Shown here: piece after piece, positions 21,327 through 30,924 of the stretch
How positions within the stretch are numbered: position 1 is the first letter of the stretch
How the letters are laid out: every line of letters begins with the position of its first letter
NCBI GenBank assembly: GCA_001939145.1
Contig: LSRX01000076.1
Coordinates: forward strand, 479,057 to 543,056
DNA length: 64,000 nucleotides
Reading direction: 5' to 3'
Source of the DNA: Symbiodinium microadriaticum
Lineage: Eukaryota; Sar; Dinophyceae; Suessiales; Symbiodiniaceae
Notes under the pieces: model-generated
The model's database searches: none
What the model was told of the DNA's origin: nothing
Seen by the model: only the letters and a program-made list of their open reading frames with translations
Program-made: the position numbers and the translations under genes

Positions 21327-21586
21327 CTGCCAGTCTGCCTCTGGGTTTCCGTTTCGGCTGTCCCCCTCTCTGTAGGGTGTTCTGTTGCAAGGACGGTGAG
21401 CTGAGAACTCACAGGCCCGACAAGATGACAAGGTGACGAGAGCAGAGGTACTTGCTTTGTTAAAGGAAACTACAGGTGGGGAGTTTAGGGTATATAGGGC
21501 TTCTATAAGCCTTCTATAAGGTATATATACCTTCTATAAGGCTGCTAAAACGGTAACTACCCACCTGAAAATGTCCTAGACTTTGC

Positions 21587-21695
21587 ATGAAAGCTTCGAT
21601 TTGTCGTTCTTCAACTTGTCATAGGCCTGCCTGAGCTCATCGCATTGCTCCTGCGCATGGTCGCTTCCATTTGTGCGGACATTGGTGATGCCGTT
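21587..21695 (-). CDS. Candidate exon, coiled-coil-like
   Basis: Preceded by a pyrimidine tract and AACCAG, followed by the donor GCAAAG. The frame includes GSDHAQEQCDELRQAYDKLK and NDKSKLS: charged, heptad-like spacing typical of a coiled coil. Together with the exon at 21935-22029 it suggests a long helical rod segment. No family can be named. Codons are GC-rich in third positions compared with the introns. The phase to the upstream exon works if that exon ends at CTAGG|GTTTTC. Confidence 0.5.
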
Positions 21696-21774
21696 CTGGT
21701 TAGAACAGGGTGTTGGGATATATATTCGCAACGGAACTATATTATTAAACGATCCAAACGACTAGCATTGTAAA

Positions 21775-21930
21775 CTATCAAGGCCCCCCCTATACTAAAC
21801 CCTTGTAGTACCCCTGTGAGAAACCTGCAAAGGAACCCCATTTCTAATCAGTTAGTAGGCCCCTGAACCCTAAACCGTGCACCCTAAACCCTAACCCCCA
21901 ATTCCAAAAAACCCTAAATCCGAAAACCCT
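21775..21930. other. Intron-like DNA with F1 fragment and CCCTAAA repeats
   Basis: 21780-21875 carries words of the F1 foldback (aaggcccccc, ctaatcagttagtaggcccc) in degraded form. CCCTAAA repeats fill 21858-21930, directly after the donor of the 21935-22029 exon in transcription order. Confidence 0.5.
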
Positions 21931-21934
21931 AGAC

Positions 21935-22029
21935 CTGTGCATCTTCTCCTGGACATTGTTCATCGCCTGTCGAAGCACCGTGTTCTCTGCACGCAAGAGT
22001 GCGATCGCGTCCTGCTGAATGGAGTTCCT
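21935..22029 (-). CDS. Candidate exon, coiled-coil-like
   Basis: CGTTTAG|AGG precedes and GTCTAG follows. The frame reads NSIQQDAIALLRAENTVLRQ then AMNNVQEKMH, with leucines and hydrophobics at heptad spacing and no helix breaker: a strong coiled-coil stretch. It lies 240 bp upstream, in transcription order, of the coiled-coil exon 21587-21695. The exact donor is uncertain (GTCTAG or GTTTTC six bases later). Confidence 0.52.
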
Positions 22030-22239
22030 CTAAACGTTCCGACAATACACGGTGCTCCTGTAAGGGTCCTTTAAGATTCCTGTCCGGGTTCTTTATGATG
22101 AGGGTCCGGATGATGATGACGATCGTGAGGATGATGTGATGGCGAGCATGCAGCTTTTTGGTGGGCAAGAAAGACACTAGATAGCAGAAAGGATGAACAT
22201 GCTGATGACTGGGATGGTAGGGGTGGCGATACAGAGTGT

Positions 22240-22530
22240 GACAAGCATAATTACGATGTGCATAACGACACATGAAGATGAAGACATCGAGGATCACCAC
22301 CACCAACATCAACATCGAAATCAACATCATCATCTTCTTCTTCATCACCAGCATCATTGCCATCGCCATTCTCATCGCGTCATCAGTACCGCCGTCGTCG
22401 TCCATGCTTGTTGTGGCCCGCACTGTCGCTATCTCCATTGCCATGATCATCATCGCCAGCAGCATATTTTCATCTGCATCAGCAGGAACAGGTTCACCAC
22501 CATAATCGTCCTCATCATCCTCCACGATGA
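22240..22530. repeat. Degenerate ATC/GAT trinucleotide island
   Basis: CATCATC/CACCAC-rich. It creates a 198-codon minus-strand frame (21929-22525) rich in Asp, Met and Ile that also overlaps the exon at 21935-22029 in a different frame. I read it as repeat-derived. Confidence 0.6.
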
Positions 22531-22558
22531 AAGAGAAAGAACACCTGCCAACGCCTAA

Positions 22559-22674
22559 TGTAGGGGCCTAAAAAATTAGAGTAGCGTTTTGGGGGCTTCC
22601 ATATTAAAAATACAGTATTCTGGGCCCCAAACCGTATTCTAGTTATTAAGGCCCCTATACTACAGCAAGATCAG
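22559..22674. mobile_element. MITE-like foldback, family F1, best copy
   Basis: Ends tgtag...ctaca. Left arm tgtaggggcctaaaaaatta then gagtagcgttttggggg, right arm inverted from tgtagtataggggccttaat. The arms together give a consensus TGTAGTATAGGGGCCTTAAT. The middle is about 30 nt. Confidence 0.8.
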
Positions 22675-23038
22675 CACCCATGACATTCTGACAATCATAA
22701 CACCGCAGCCGACGGTTCAAGGGTTGAGGGCTTAGGGCTTTGGACTTTAGGGTTTAGGGCTTAGGGCTTTAGGGATTTGGGCTTTCGGGTTGAGGGCTTT
22801 GGGCCGATTCGAACTCCTAAACCCGCCACCTGGTTGGGATCGTGGCTGGGCCAATCTGCCCCAGCAGCCTCCCCGCCAAGAACTAAGGCTTGTGGATTAT
22901 GCGGTTCGGGAGAGTGTTTAGGGTTTGGGGACTATAAGGCTTCGGTTCAGGGGGTCGGAGGATTTAGGCTAACAAGAGGTGTACGATGATTTACGGTTTG
23001 TGTACGCCCAGTGTTGCAAACTTCAGTGAAGCATAGAC

Positions 23039-23156
23039 CGTAACGCATGCAAGAGCCACGCGTGGCGGCTCACGGGACTCTTGAATGCAACTTGACACGT
23101 TTCGACTCCATGCATTGCCCGGTTCCCCAACAGGCCCTTAAAGCCCCTCTTTCTTC
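23039..23156 (-). CDS. Candidate exon, unrecognised
   Basis: GACTACAG|G precedes and GTCTAT follows. The frame gives RKRGFKGLLGNRAMHGVE then TCQVAFKSPVSRHAWLLHAL, a basic segment without a family I know. Same strand as the coiled-coil exons downstream. Confidence 0.4.
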
Positions 23157-23334
23157 CTGTAGTCAGCTTTACAAAGACAATTTCAATAAAATTGTAATGA
23201 AATTGTGAAGTCGGTTATTGGAGAGGTCAGAGCAACTCGCCTAAAAGTGTTGGGGTTCTGACCCTGTGAAAATCATGAAGAACTTTAGGGAATCCATGCT
23301 GCGGACTTATCTACACCCTTTCCATCGAAGCCTT

Positions 23335-23580
23335 ACCCCATAACCCTAAACCCTAAACCCATAACCCTAAACCCAAAGTCCTTAACCCTAAGCCCTAAAC
23401 CTAAACCCAAAACTCTAAGCCCTTGAAACTCTAGGATTCTGGGATGCGCCGGGACACCCCAAAAAGCCCCCCGAGCCCTGAGCCCTAGACCTTCTGGGGC
23501 CCTACAGACCGCAAAACCCTAAATCCTCAAAACTTAAAACGCTTGAGGCCCTAAACCCTTGCACTAATCCTCACAGAAGC
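23335..23580 (-). repeat. Telomere-like stretch, CCCTAAA orientation
   Basis: CCCTAAA units with degenerate relatives (CCCTAAG, CCCAAAA). Confidence 0.85.
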
Positions 23581-23734
23581 CTCTAGGGTTTAGGGTTTAG
23601 GGGTTTAGGAATTAGCCTTCAAGGAATCCCCAAAAACACCACCGCCCAACAGCCAAAGAGGGCCCGGCCTGGGGTGGAGCGGAGGTGTCGCCCAGCCTTC
23701 GGAGGCTGACGACTCTCCCCTTTACATATTCTCT

Positions 23735-23930
23735 TAAGGGTTTAGGGCTAAAGCTTCAGGGTTAATGGCTTTAGGGGTTCATGGGTTTAGGGGTTTAGGG
23801 GTTTACGGTTAAAGCTTTAGGGTTTAGGGCTTTCGGGGTTTCGGGGTGTTGGGTTTTAGGGGTTTATGATAGGGTTTAGGGTTTAGGCGGCTTCGAGTTT
23901 CAGGACTTGGGATTTGAAGTTTGGAGTTGT
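23735..23930 (+). repeat. Telomere-like block, TTTAGGG orientation
   Basis: Degenerate TTTAGGG and TTCAGGG words, inverted with respect to 23335-23580. Confidence 0.88.
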
Positions 23931-24014
23931 AGGGTTGAGCATATTTTGGTTGAGGGTGGATAAGGTTTTAGGGTCTCACAGATCAAGGGTTGAGGTTGGG
24001 GAATCTTGCTACAC

Positions 24015-24111
24015 CAAGACTGCCATGCGTCATCGGTGGAGGATAGAACGGCTGCCCGCTGTCGCCCATGGCTTGCACAATATTTGACTTTGATGCAAAG
24101 CGCCGAGGCAT
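24015..24111 (-). CDS. Candidate exon, possible start region
   Basis: The frame opens with ATG at 24111 (MPRRFASKSNIVQAMGD, then SGQPFYPPPMTHGSLG) and ends at a GTGTAG donor. The ATG might be the start of translation, but the frame is also open upstream to 24120 and then enters an F1 foldback. No domain recognised. Confidence 0.33.
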
Positions 24112-24123
24112 ATGAAGACTTAA

Positions 24124-24216
24124 TATAGGGGCCTTAGGAGTTAGAAGAGGGTTTAGGGTTTAGGTAACCGTGGGTTTAGGGTTTAGGGTTTAGAATAGGG
24201 TTTTGGGGTATATAGG
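24124..24216. mobile_element. F1 foldback overgrown by telomere-like repeats
   Basis: ataggggccttaggagttag on the left and tttagaatagggttttgggg on the right belong to F1, but both surround extra TTTAGGG units. A 13-bp direct repeat ggtaaccgtgggt lies at 24163 and 24230. Confidence 0.45.
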
Positions 24217-24302
24217 CTAAATCATCTTTGGTAACCGTGGGTGTCTTCAGCAGTTGTTGTCGCTATCCGTGACGGTGATGGCAAATGCCATCTGCTCGAC
24301 AG

Positions 24303-24394
24303 TTTGGATGACGGTTTAGGATTTAGGGTTTAGGGTTTAGGATTTAGGGTTTAGGGTTTTGGTTTAGGGTTCAGGGTTTAGGGTTTAGGGTTTA
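24303..24394 (+). repeat. Telomere-like block, TTTAGGG orientation
   Basis: About 90 bp of nearly pure TTTAGGG. It ends at a GTAAAC donor-like site read on the minus strand, beside a short open stretch (SPTPTPCLASIKIVIT). The open stretches on its two sides do not join in frame as I draw them. Confidence 0.9.
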
Positions 24395-24741
24395 CCGGTG
24401 ATGACGATCTTGATGCTAGCTAGGCACGGAGTCGGGGTTGGCGATACGTGGTGATGATTGGGGGGACATCACACGTTTGATAAAGTGAAACTGCAGCACA
24501 GATCCAAAAATCACGGGCACAGCCTAACATGCCACTCGACGCTGGCGACCCGCAAGTACGCCGTCCTCGTTCTTCGTCGTCCCTCCTATTCGGTATTAGA
24601 AGACAGCACAATTCTAAGAGGATCAGGGGACTTAGAACGTAAGGTATTGGGGTGATAAGTAGCTGCATTGAGAGATGCCTTATCGATAACCGTAGTTACT
24701 GAAAATCCAAAGCCTTATAGAACCCTTGCAGCATGCCTTGC

Positions 24742-25007
24742 GGAACCCTTTAAGCTACTTATTGCCACGATCCTTTGAGTAGTAGGAGCTTACATTCGAC
24801 ACCGAGCTCAACTCCCTGGTTCTTAGTAGGGGATGGGGGAATGGATCCCTACGATAGTCCCTTAAGGTCCCCTATAGTAGTCCCAATAACCCAGTCCCGC
24901 ATTCCCTACTAAGAACCAGTCAGTCAAACAGCCTTAGGGAACCCTTTAAGCTACTTATTGCCACGATTCACGACCCCTAAACCCTAAACCCTACACCGAG
25001 CTCAAGC
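24742..25007. repeat. Duplicated 70-bp block with telomere repeats replacing its middle
   Basis: 30-bp direct repeat at 24742-24771 and 24938-24967 (ggaaccctttaagctacttattgccacgat cut into two parts: ggaaccctttaagcta and cttattgccacgat). Both copies are followed by acaccgagctcaa (24799 and 24993). In the first copy 27 unrelated bases lie between; in the second, ccctaaaccctaaaccct. Confidence 0.85.
24816..24919. mobile_element. Foldback element F6 between the duplicated blocks
   Basis: Arms ctggttcttagtagggg and, inverted, ctggttcttagtaggg, with an extended imperfect match. Single copy in the window. Confidence 0.65.
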
Positions 25008-25225
25008 AGCCGGAAACCTGGACCCCTGTCTCGATCGTTTCGGTTTTGGATCCTAGGCGATGCGGGGCGAAGGGGAGACTAACTTAGAGGCTTCTATAGG
25101 AGTCACTAACAGGGGGGCGTAGATACAACAATTCTAGCAAATAACCCCAATTAAAGTAGATACAATATTTAGGGTTTAGGGTTTTAGCAAATAATCCCAC
25201 CAATTAAAGTACGAGTACAAATAAC

Positions 25226-25416
25226 CTTCTAGTGACTGGTTTCACAAGGTGTTCAAGGGTCTTCGATGATGCTGGTTCAAACCAGGGATTCTTCATGTAG
25301 GTGTCCTTACAGTAAGGACCCGAATAGAATAGATCTATGTTGCGGTCTCTGATGGTCCCTGATTCTTTCTGAACCCCCACCATCCTGAGCCAAATCTCCC
25401 TGACCATGCCCGATGC
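25226..25416 (-). CDS. Candidate exon, unrecognised
   Basis: Long open frame with VLASGMVREIWLRMVGVQKE, RDRNIDLFYSGPYCKDTYMK and FEPASSKTLEHLVKPV, ending at a GTTATT site. The upstream border is uncertain. Composition is protein-like (balanced charge, aromatic residues, no repeats). No family recognised. Confidence 0.4.
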
Positions 25417-25559
25417 CAGCACTTGTATGATTGGCGATAAGCGTCATGTGCTGGAGGGGTCCGGTGCTCAGAACAGCTAAGCCTTAAACCCTCACCCTTA
25501 AAGCCTCAACCAAACCTAAACTAAACCCCCAAGCCCGAAACCTTCCCCAGAAGAACCGA

Positions 25560-25765
25560 AGCTCAAAGTCACCCCTAAATCCCTAAACCCGAAACCCTAA
25601 ACCCTAAACCCCTAAATCCCTAAACCCTAGACCCTAAACCATAAATCCCTAAACCCTAAACCCTAAATCCCTAGACCCTAAACCCTAAATCCCTAAACCC
25701 TAAACCCTAAATCCCTAAACCCTGAACCCTAAACCCTAAATCCCTGAACCCTAAATCCCTAAAAC
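25560..25765 (-). repeat. Telomere-like block, CCCTAAA orientation
   Basis: About 200 bp of CCCTAAA and CCCTAAAT units, one of the purest in the window. Confidence 0.95.
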
Positions 25766-25889
25766 CCCAAAATCCCTATAGCCACTTCGCAAAACGACGA
25801 GTTTTGTCCGCTACAAGGCATGGCCGACGCCGCCCTGCGAGCTGGTCTTCCCGAGGATGGCGGCGCCTCCCCGGGGGGCGTCACTAAGT

Positions 25890-26165
25890 CGAGGGTTTTA
25901 GGGGCTTTAGGGGTTCTAGGGGTTTTAGGGGCTTTAGGGTTTTAGGGCTTAGGGGTTAAGGTTTAGGGTATACGAATAGTACCTACTTTGGGGTCTAAAG
26001 TCTGTAAATAGTACCTACTTCGGGCTATATGGAGCTCCAGGGATTAAGTCGAAGTTGAGGGCTTTTTTTGGGTGTAAGATCGGGTAAGGGTCCAGGGGTT
26101 TTAGGGTTTAGGGGTTTAGGGGTTTAGGGTTTAGGGGTTTAGGGGTTTAGGGCTTAGGGAAGGAT
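25890..26165 (+). repeat. Telomere-like block, TTTAGGG orientation
   Basis: Two stretches (25890-25980 and 26090-26165), inverted relative to 25560-25765. A GC-rich 90-bp segment with open frames on both strands lies between the two orientations at 25800-25890. Confidence 0.9.
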
Positions 26166-26586
26166 TCGTTAATAGTTGCCCTAAGGGGTCAACAAGGGCT
26201 TGACAACTATGGGGCTCTGCACGGATCAGGGTTTAGAGTTTGGGGTCCGAGGCCCTTGGTTAAAGGATCAAGGTTTCGAAGCCTTTCATGAGGGTTTTGC
26301 TTGCGTGCTGTAGGCTTCTAATCCAGGGGCCAAGGATGGCCTTTGTGGCTCAGGGCTTTGAGCATTGTGGTGCGGTTTTATCTGGGTTTGTTGTTGGGTT
26401 TTCCTGGGTGTTATACGGGTGTCACAAGGTTTTGGCCTTAGAGTTTGAAGGGCTGAAGGCTTAGGTGCCGGGTTGGGGAACGACTTAACGCGCAGGTTGA
26501 ATTCCGCAACACAAAGTTGTAACAGCATGGGGCTCTTGTTACTCTACTCTACGGGTATGATCACCCGTGACCTTGGACGACTCCAC

Positions 26587-26731
26587 TATCGGAAGGCGCC
26601 GTCGGCGGTCAGAGCCACGAGCCCGGTGTGTCGGACGCGCTCGGCTCCAGGAGGTGTCTCGCCTTTTCTGCCCAGACTGCCGGTTTTGCAGCTGCTGCCG
26701 CTGTGTTCTTGCAGTCCTCCTGGTGCCCTTC
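26587..26731 (-). CDS. Candidate exon, unrecognised
   Basis: GACAAG|G precedes and GTGGAG follows. The frame gives GRAPGGLQEHSGSSCKTG, SLGRKGETPPGAERVR and HTGLVALTADGAFR, with GC-rich third positions. All six frames are rather open here because the segment is GC-rich, so the frame choice is uncertain. The plus frames are Cys- and Leu-rich. Confidence 0.35.
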
Positions 26732-27258
26732 CTTGTCTTCAGCGATGTTTTTCGGCCATGAATTGCAACTCGCAATGTGAGTAAGCCCTCACGTCCGAGC
26801 CTGACCTTTGCGCCACGGCACCGTACCTAACTTGAGCTTCGGCCAGAAAGAAGGGATTGTCAAAGAAAAAATCCCGGACTATCTCCTGAGCTCCATAACA
26901 GCTGGTAGCTTTAAGCTCTTACCCTAAACGGCCCCTGCGGGTTCTGTGAGTGTCTAGAAGAAGCCTATGAAACCTTAAACCTTTCAACCTTAAGATTGTG
27001 CTCTAATCTCTCAAGCCCTGAAGCCATACACCTATGGCCGTAAACACTATAAATAAGACCCTGAGCCCTCGCTCTACACACTAAGACCCCGAACCCTAAA
27101 GCCTAAATTCATGAATCGCAATCCCCTAACTCCAAAGACACCATGGGGCTTCGCTAGGTTAGGTGCCACAGCAACCCGTCTTCTTAGTGATTCATGCTTA
27201 CAGTCGTGTCTGAAACAGAGACCCCGAAATTATCAGGGTGTGATCATCTGGCCCTTAC

Positions 27259-27327
27259 ACGCCTCCGACTGTAAGCAATGAAGACCTCTTCAGCACAATA
27301 AGAGAAAAGCGCGTCTTTCCCAAAGTT
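27259..27327 (-). CDS. Candidate exon, unrecognised
   Basis: GGGTTTATGCAG precedes it and GTAAGG, a near-ideal donor, follows. Exactly 23 codons, phase 0 at both ends: NFGKDALFSYCAEEVFIA then YSRRR. The acceptor sits in a telomere-like stretch. No domain recognised. Confidence 0.42.
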
Positions 27328-27505
27328 CTGCATAAACCCTATGCTGAACCCTTACCTTAACCTGTTAGCCTACGACTGGGCGACCAAGTATAATGTAGGT
27401 GCTTAGTAATTGTGAAGGGCTTCGGGGCTATATATTTTCCTCTGAGGACAGGATGTCTAGGACTGTAAGGGGAGACTATGATGCAATGAGTATTCAGACC
27501 GAGGC

Positions 27506-27575
27506 ATTATAGGAGCCTTAACAGAATTGTAGTTTAACAAAAACCCCAAAGCCGTATTCGTGTCATAGTTATACT
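27506..27575. mobile_element. Degraded F1 foldback
   Basis: ttataggagccttaacagaa and, inverted, ccgtattcgtgtcatag resemble F1 arms. Confidence 0.35.
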
Positions 27576-28227
27576 AGGAATTGTAAGGGAACGTGATCAG
27601 CAACATTTCAGATCCACAACAACCCGATTTGCTGTAACAAGGCCTGAGTCGACGTCTGAAGCCTCGCGACGCGCTTTGGGACTTCTCGGGCGTTTAGGGT
27701 TTGTCTTAGGGCTATACTTTAATGGTTTTGGGTTTAGGGTCTAGTCTTGGGTGTATTTGTTTAGGGGTTAAGGTTTAATCGCTGTAGGGCTTAAGCTCGA
27801 GTTCTAGCATTTGGGATGGTTCTGGGGTTGATGCGTTGGGGGTTCATGGGCTTAGGGCCAAGCTCTTCGCAGTCTATTGAATATGGCTTAGGGTTACTAG
27901 TTTAAGCTTTACTACTGCTGTTGCAACTGCTACTACTTCTGCTGCCACGTTTTCTTCTACTACGACCATAAACCACTGCCGCTAGCACTAACTAGCACGG
28001 GAGAAGCTGGTTTAGGGTTTCTGTCCATGCAATTGATGCTCATGACCGCCCGCATGGTTACGGACCACGGAGCAGTACGACCAAACAGCGCTGAAAGCCA
28101 AACAGGAATCACTGCTTGCAAGAGTGCTTCCCTAAACCCTATAGAACTTAAAGATCTTAAATCCAAAACCCTAAACCCTATGGACACTATGAATCCTAAA
28201 CCTCGAACCCGAATTAGTGCAAGTGAC

Positions 28228-28440
28228 CATGCACACTGCACCAAGAGTCATCGAGCTCCGGCCAGAAACTCAACAGTACTGGAAGCATCGTCTGTTGTGT
28301 GAGGGGGGCTGTTTGCCGGTGCCAGACTAGATTCATAAAACTTCGGGAAACTTCGGGTCTTTGAAGAATGTCTTGTTCGGGACGAATGCGCTTAGTGCGC
28401 AAGACTTTCTGTATAGATGCTTTCAGTGTTTTCGGGGCAC
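28228..28440 (-). CDS. Candidate exon, unrecognised
   Basis: Frame with APKTLKASIQKVLRTKRIRP, EQDILQRPEVSRSFMNLV and LLSFWPELDDSWCSVH, ending at GTCACT. Basic N-terminal half, then mixed. The upstream border may be an AG at about 28415 or 28440. No domain recognised. Confidence 0.4.
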
Positions 28441-28544
28441 CGTTATAGGCGTGGCCCAAAGCTCAACCCAAAACCCTAGCACGACTCTTGCCCCACGACT
28501 CCAGCATCCTGCACATAGAAGTGAAGAGACGCTTGTTCTGTTCT

Positions 28545-28730
28545 AGACAGAAAACCCTAAACCTTTGAGCCTTAAACCCTTAAACCCTCAACTCTTGAAA
28601 CCTAAACCCAAAGCCCTAAACCCTTAAACCCTAAACCCTAAGCCCTAAACATCCTAAACCCGTCGCACCCTAAAACCCTAAATCCTTAAACTCCAAAGCT
28701 CTGAAACCCTAAACCCTAAACCCTACCCTT
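28545..28730 (-). repeat. Telomere-like block, CCCTAAA orientation
   Basis: Dense CCCTAAA with variants. Confidence 0.93.
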
Positions 28731-28862
28731 GAGGTCTCTAGACTGAGGTATCGACAAGAACGGTCTCCGAGCCGTGCTTGATATGCTTGAGCACCTCTGG
28801 AGGCTTTCTTGACGCTTGGGGCTTAGGATTTCGGATGATCTAGGGTATTTTTTTTTTTTGGC

Positions 28863-29368
28863 CTTTGGGCTCGCGGAAGATTGGTTGGAACCCCTTTTCT
28901 GGCCTCCCGAAAGTCGTGGGCAAGGTGATCTTCTCAAAGGAGTCACACAAAGCTGGCCTGGTTGCCTACTAGACTTTGGGCAAGAAGAAGTCGACGAGCT
29001 GGCGCCGGCAGTCCACTGCCGCTGTGGTGAGTCTTCAGTTTTCTGCTGCACGCCTCCTGAATTCTCAAAACCGGAGCCGTCAAGAATCCAGAAACGATGT
29101 TCCTGAGCAGGGTACGCGCATGTCCGCTGCTTCCTGTCTCTTCGATGATGTGCAGAGTCCAGGGGAATGCTGTCCCAGCACCACCACCAAGGTCCAGGTG
29201 AAAACACCAAAATACGTACACTCTCAGGAAACGCTTCAGCGAACCAAAACCAGGGCCAATTAACCAGATCAGTTGGGTCGCGAGTGGGTATGAAAAAACG
29301 TATCCAGGGCTAGCCAGATCAGATACGTAGGCTCCGAGGGCGATGATCAAATCGTGGGCGTAAGCCAC
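28863..29368 (-). CDS. Coding-like segment, frames unresolved
   Basis: Two readings compete. A 141-codon frame (28943-29368) has hydrophobic stretches (AYAHDLIIALGAYVSDLA, ATQLIWLIGPGF) and then FPWTLHIIEETGSSGHARTL, which would suit a membrane protein. A short exon 28863-28965 after CTAGTAG|G reads LCDSFEKITLPTTFGRPE then KGFQPIFREPK in another frame. Both cannot be translated as one uninterrupted exon. Minus strand is favoured. An A run at 28849-28859 follows. Confidence 0.33.
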
Positions 29369-29538
29369 ACTTAATTAGGGTTATGGCAGCCGTGAAGCGG
29401 ACCCACAAGGGAAAACTTCACTACAACTCGCACGCCAGAACGCCTGGGGTTTGGGTTTAGGGTTTAGGGGTTTTGGTGTTGGTATGATCTGGTGTTTAGG
29501 GCTGAATGAGGGCTTTGCAAGAGGGCTCGCCCGTTCAC

Positions 29539-29588
29539 CGCTAAATCTCTGTACACTAGAAGCCCCCGAAAAGCCTAGTCGGCCAGGC
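29539..29588 (-). CDS. Short candidate exon
   Basis: CCCACAAAG|G at 29589, GTGAAC donor. 50 bp reading PGRLGFSGASSVQRFS. Good splice sites, too short to identify. Confidence 0.3.
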
Positions 29589-29653
29589 CTTTGTGGGGTA
29601 GCAGAGGTCAGTCACCCAACCGACTGGATTCAGTCTATTTCGGTTTAGGGTTT

Positions 29654-29731
29654 ACCTGTGGTCTCCATTGTAGTTCCTTTTTTGGTTTTACAATGTAACC
29701 CCAAAAAGGAACTACAATGGAGACTATAGGT
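29654..29731. mobile_element. MITE-like foldback, family F2
   Basis: acctgtggtctccattgtag and its inverted partner ctacaatggagactataggt around a short TTTTGGTTTTAC loop. Confidence 0.85.
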
Positions 29732-29736
29732 CGGGT

Positions 29737-30116
29737 TTATAAGGCTTTAGGGCTTAGGGGGTTCGCAGGCTTCAATTCGACGTTCAGACGTTCCGGCTTC
29801 TTGTGGAAGACTCCCGTTCGAGGTACCAACAACTTTACGAAAACAAAGCATACTGCTAAGCGTATATCATTCCCATTACGGGAATTTCGACCGTGCAAAT
29901 GCCTGAATAAGAAGCGATGTTGTGGATGAGGGTGAAAACAACTGCCCTGTGTACCCCTTTCCTTGAACACGTTACCCTCTGCGTCCAAAACTGCAGGACC
30001 TCACGGACCGAGGCTGAAAATTGATCCTTGTTATCACTCCTGTAGTACTCGTGGTATTTATGACTAAGGTCCCGCCCGTATTCTGATCCTGGCACCAACA
30101 ACCTGCCAGCAAGCAC
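29737..30116 (-). CDS. Coding-like segment with one frame change
   Basis: From 30116 the frame reads VPGSEYGRDLSHKYHEYYRS then NKDQFSASVREVLQFWTQR and meets a GTAACG donor at about 29976. A second frame over 29988-29737 reads DAEGNVFKERGTQGSCFH then LFRHLHGRNSRNGND and a hydrophobic CFVFVKLLV. Either the first exon stops at GTAACG and the second frame is chance, or there is a frameshift. No domain recognised. Confidence 0.37.
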
Positions 30117-30306
30117 AACTAAACTATAGTCAAGCCTAGGTTTGAACAGCCAAGTTTCCGGAATTGGGGCAAAGAGTTTCGGGGCTCAAGGTCTTGGGAT
30201 TCATCAGCATTAAGTATGAGGGTTGGGGTTCAAGGTTATTCGTTTACGGTTTAGGGTTTAGGGCTTAACATAAAACTGCAGGATTATAAAGAGTGAGATT
30301 TACGGC

Positions 30307-30642
30307 TCAGGGTTTTCTACCTTGCGCATATGCAACTTTGCGCCTTCCCAACACAAGCGACCCAGCCAGACCCAACCACAAAAACATCCGACGAGGACCG
30401 TGGTGCGATTTGAAAATTTCGGGGCACGAGTGTGTTATTGAGTTCAATGAATATCCAAGGTGACGAAACTTCACGCTTTCGCATAACCCGCACACGACAA
30501 AACTGGTGAGCCTGCTTGAGCCTCTCTCCTTGCGAGTAGGAGTGGGCGCCCTGGCAGGTGCAGACTTCGCAAGGACAACTGGGCTAGATTGAAGTCCTGA
30601 CATTGGTGGATCTTGGACAGAACCATGAACACTGCTGGCGAT
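30307..30642 (-). CDS. Coding-like segment, unrecognised
   Basis: After GGGTAG at 30643 an open frame reads SSVHGSVQDPPMSGLQSS, APARAPTPTRKERGSSRL and VKFRHLGYSLNSITHSCP, then a hydrophobic MFLWLGLAGSLVLG. An overlapping frame (30471-30692) is also open. Ends in CCCTGAGCC-type intron-like DNA. Confidence 0.35.
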   Translation of the reverse strand: MASSVHGSVQDPPMSGLQSSPVVLAKSAPARAPTPTRKERGSSRLTSFVVCGLCESVKFRHLGYSLNSITHSCPEIFKSHHGPRRMFLWLGLAGSLVLGRRKVAYAQGRKP

Positions 30643-30782
30643 AGAAGACTACCCTTTTCGCTGAACCCTCCGTTCCTCTTACACAACCGCATGATACATG
30701 TTTGCTATTATTTCAATATCCCCCAACAGCTATCCTTTGCTTGTGAAGTTTCGAAGCCTTCAGCCACTGACAGCGGCGTCAG

Positions 30783-30891
30783 GAGAAACAGCAGCAGAGA
30801 AGTAGAAGCAGTATACTCGTGGTCGTCGTCGACGACGCGTAGGAGTGGGAGTGGGGGTAGAAGTAGACTACTAGTAGTAGTAGTAGTAGTG

Positions 30892-30924
<33 letters not shown>

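Noticed and set aside
21929..22525. 198-codon minus-strand frame
   Set aside because: Driven by a GAT/ATC trinucleotide island, and its last part uses a different frame from the coiled-coil exon at 21935-22029.
27180..27200. 8-nt microexon (acacgact between tttcag and gtaagc, minus strand)
   Set aside because: Splice-like words this short occur by chance; no frame evidence.
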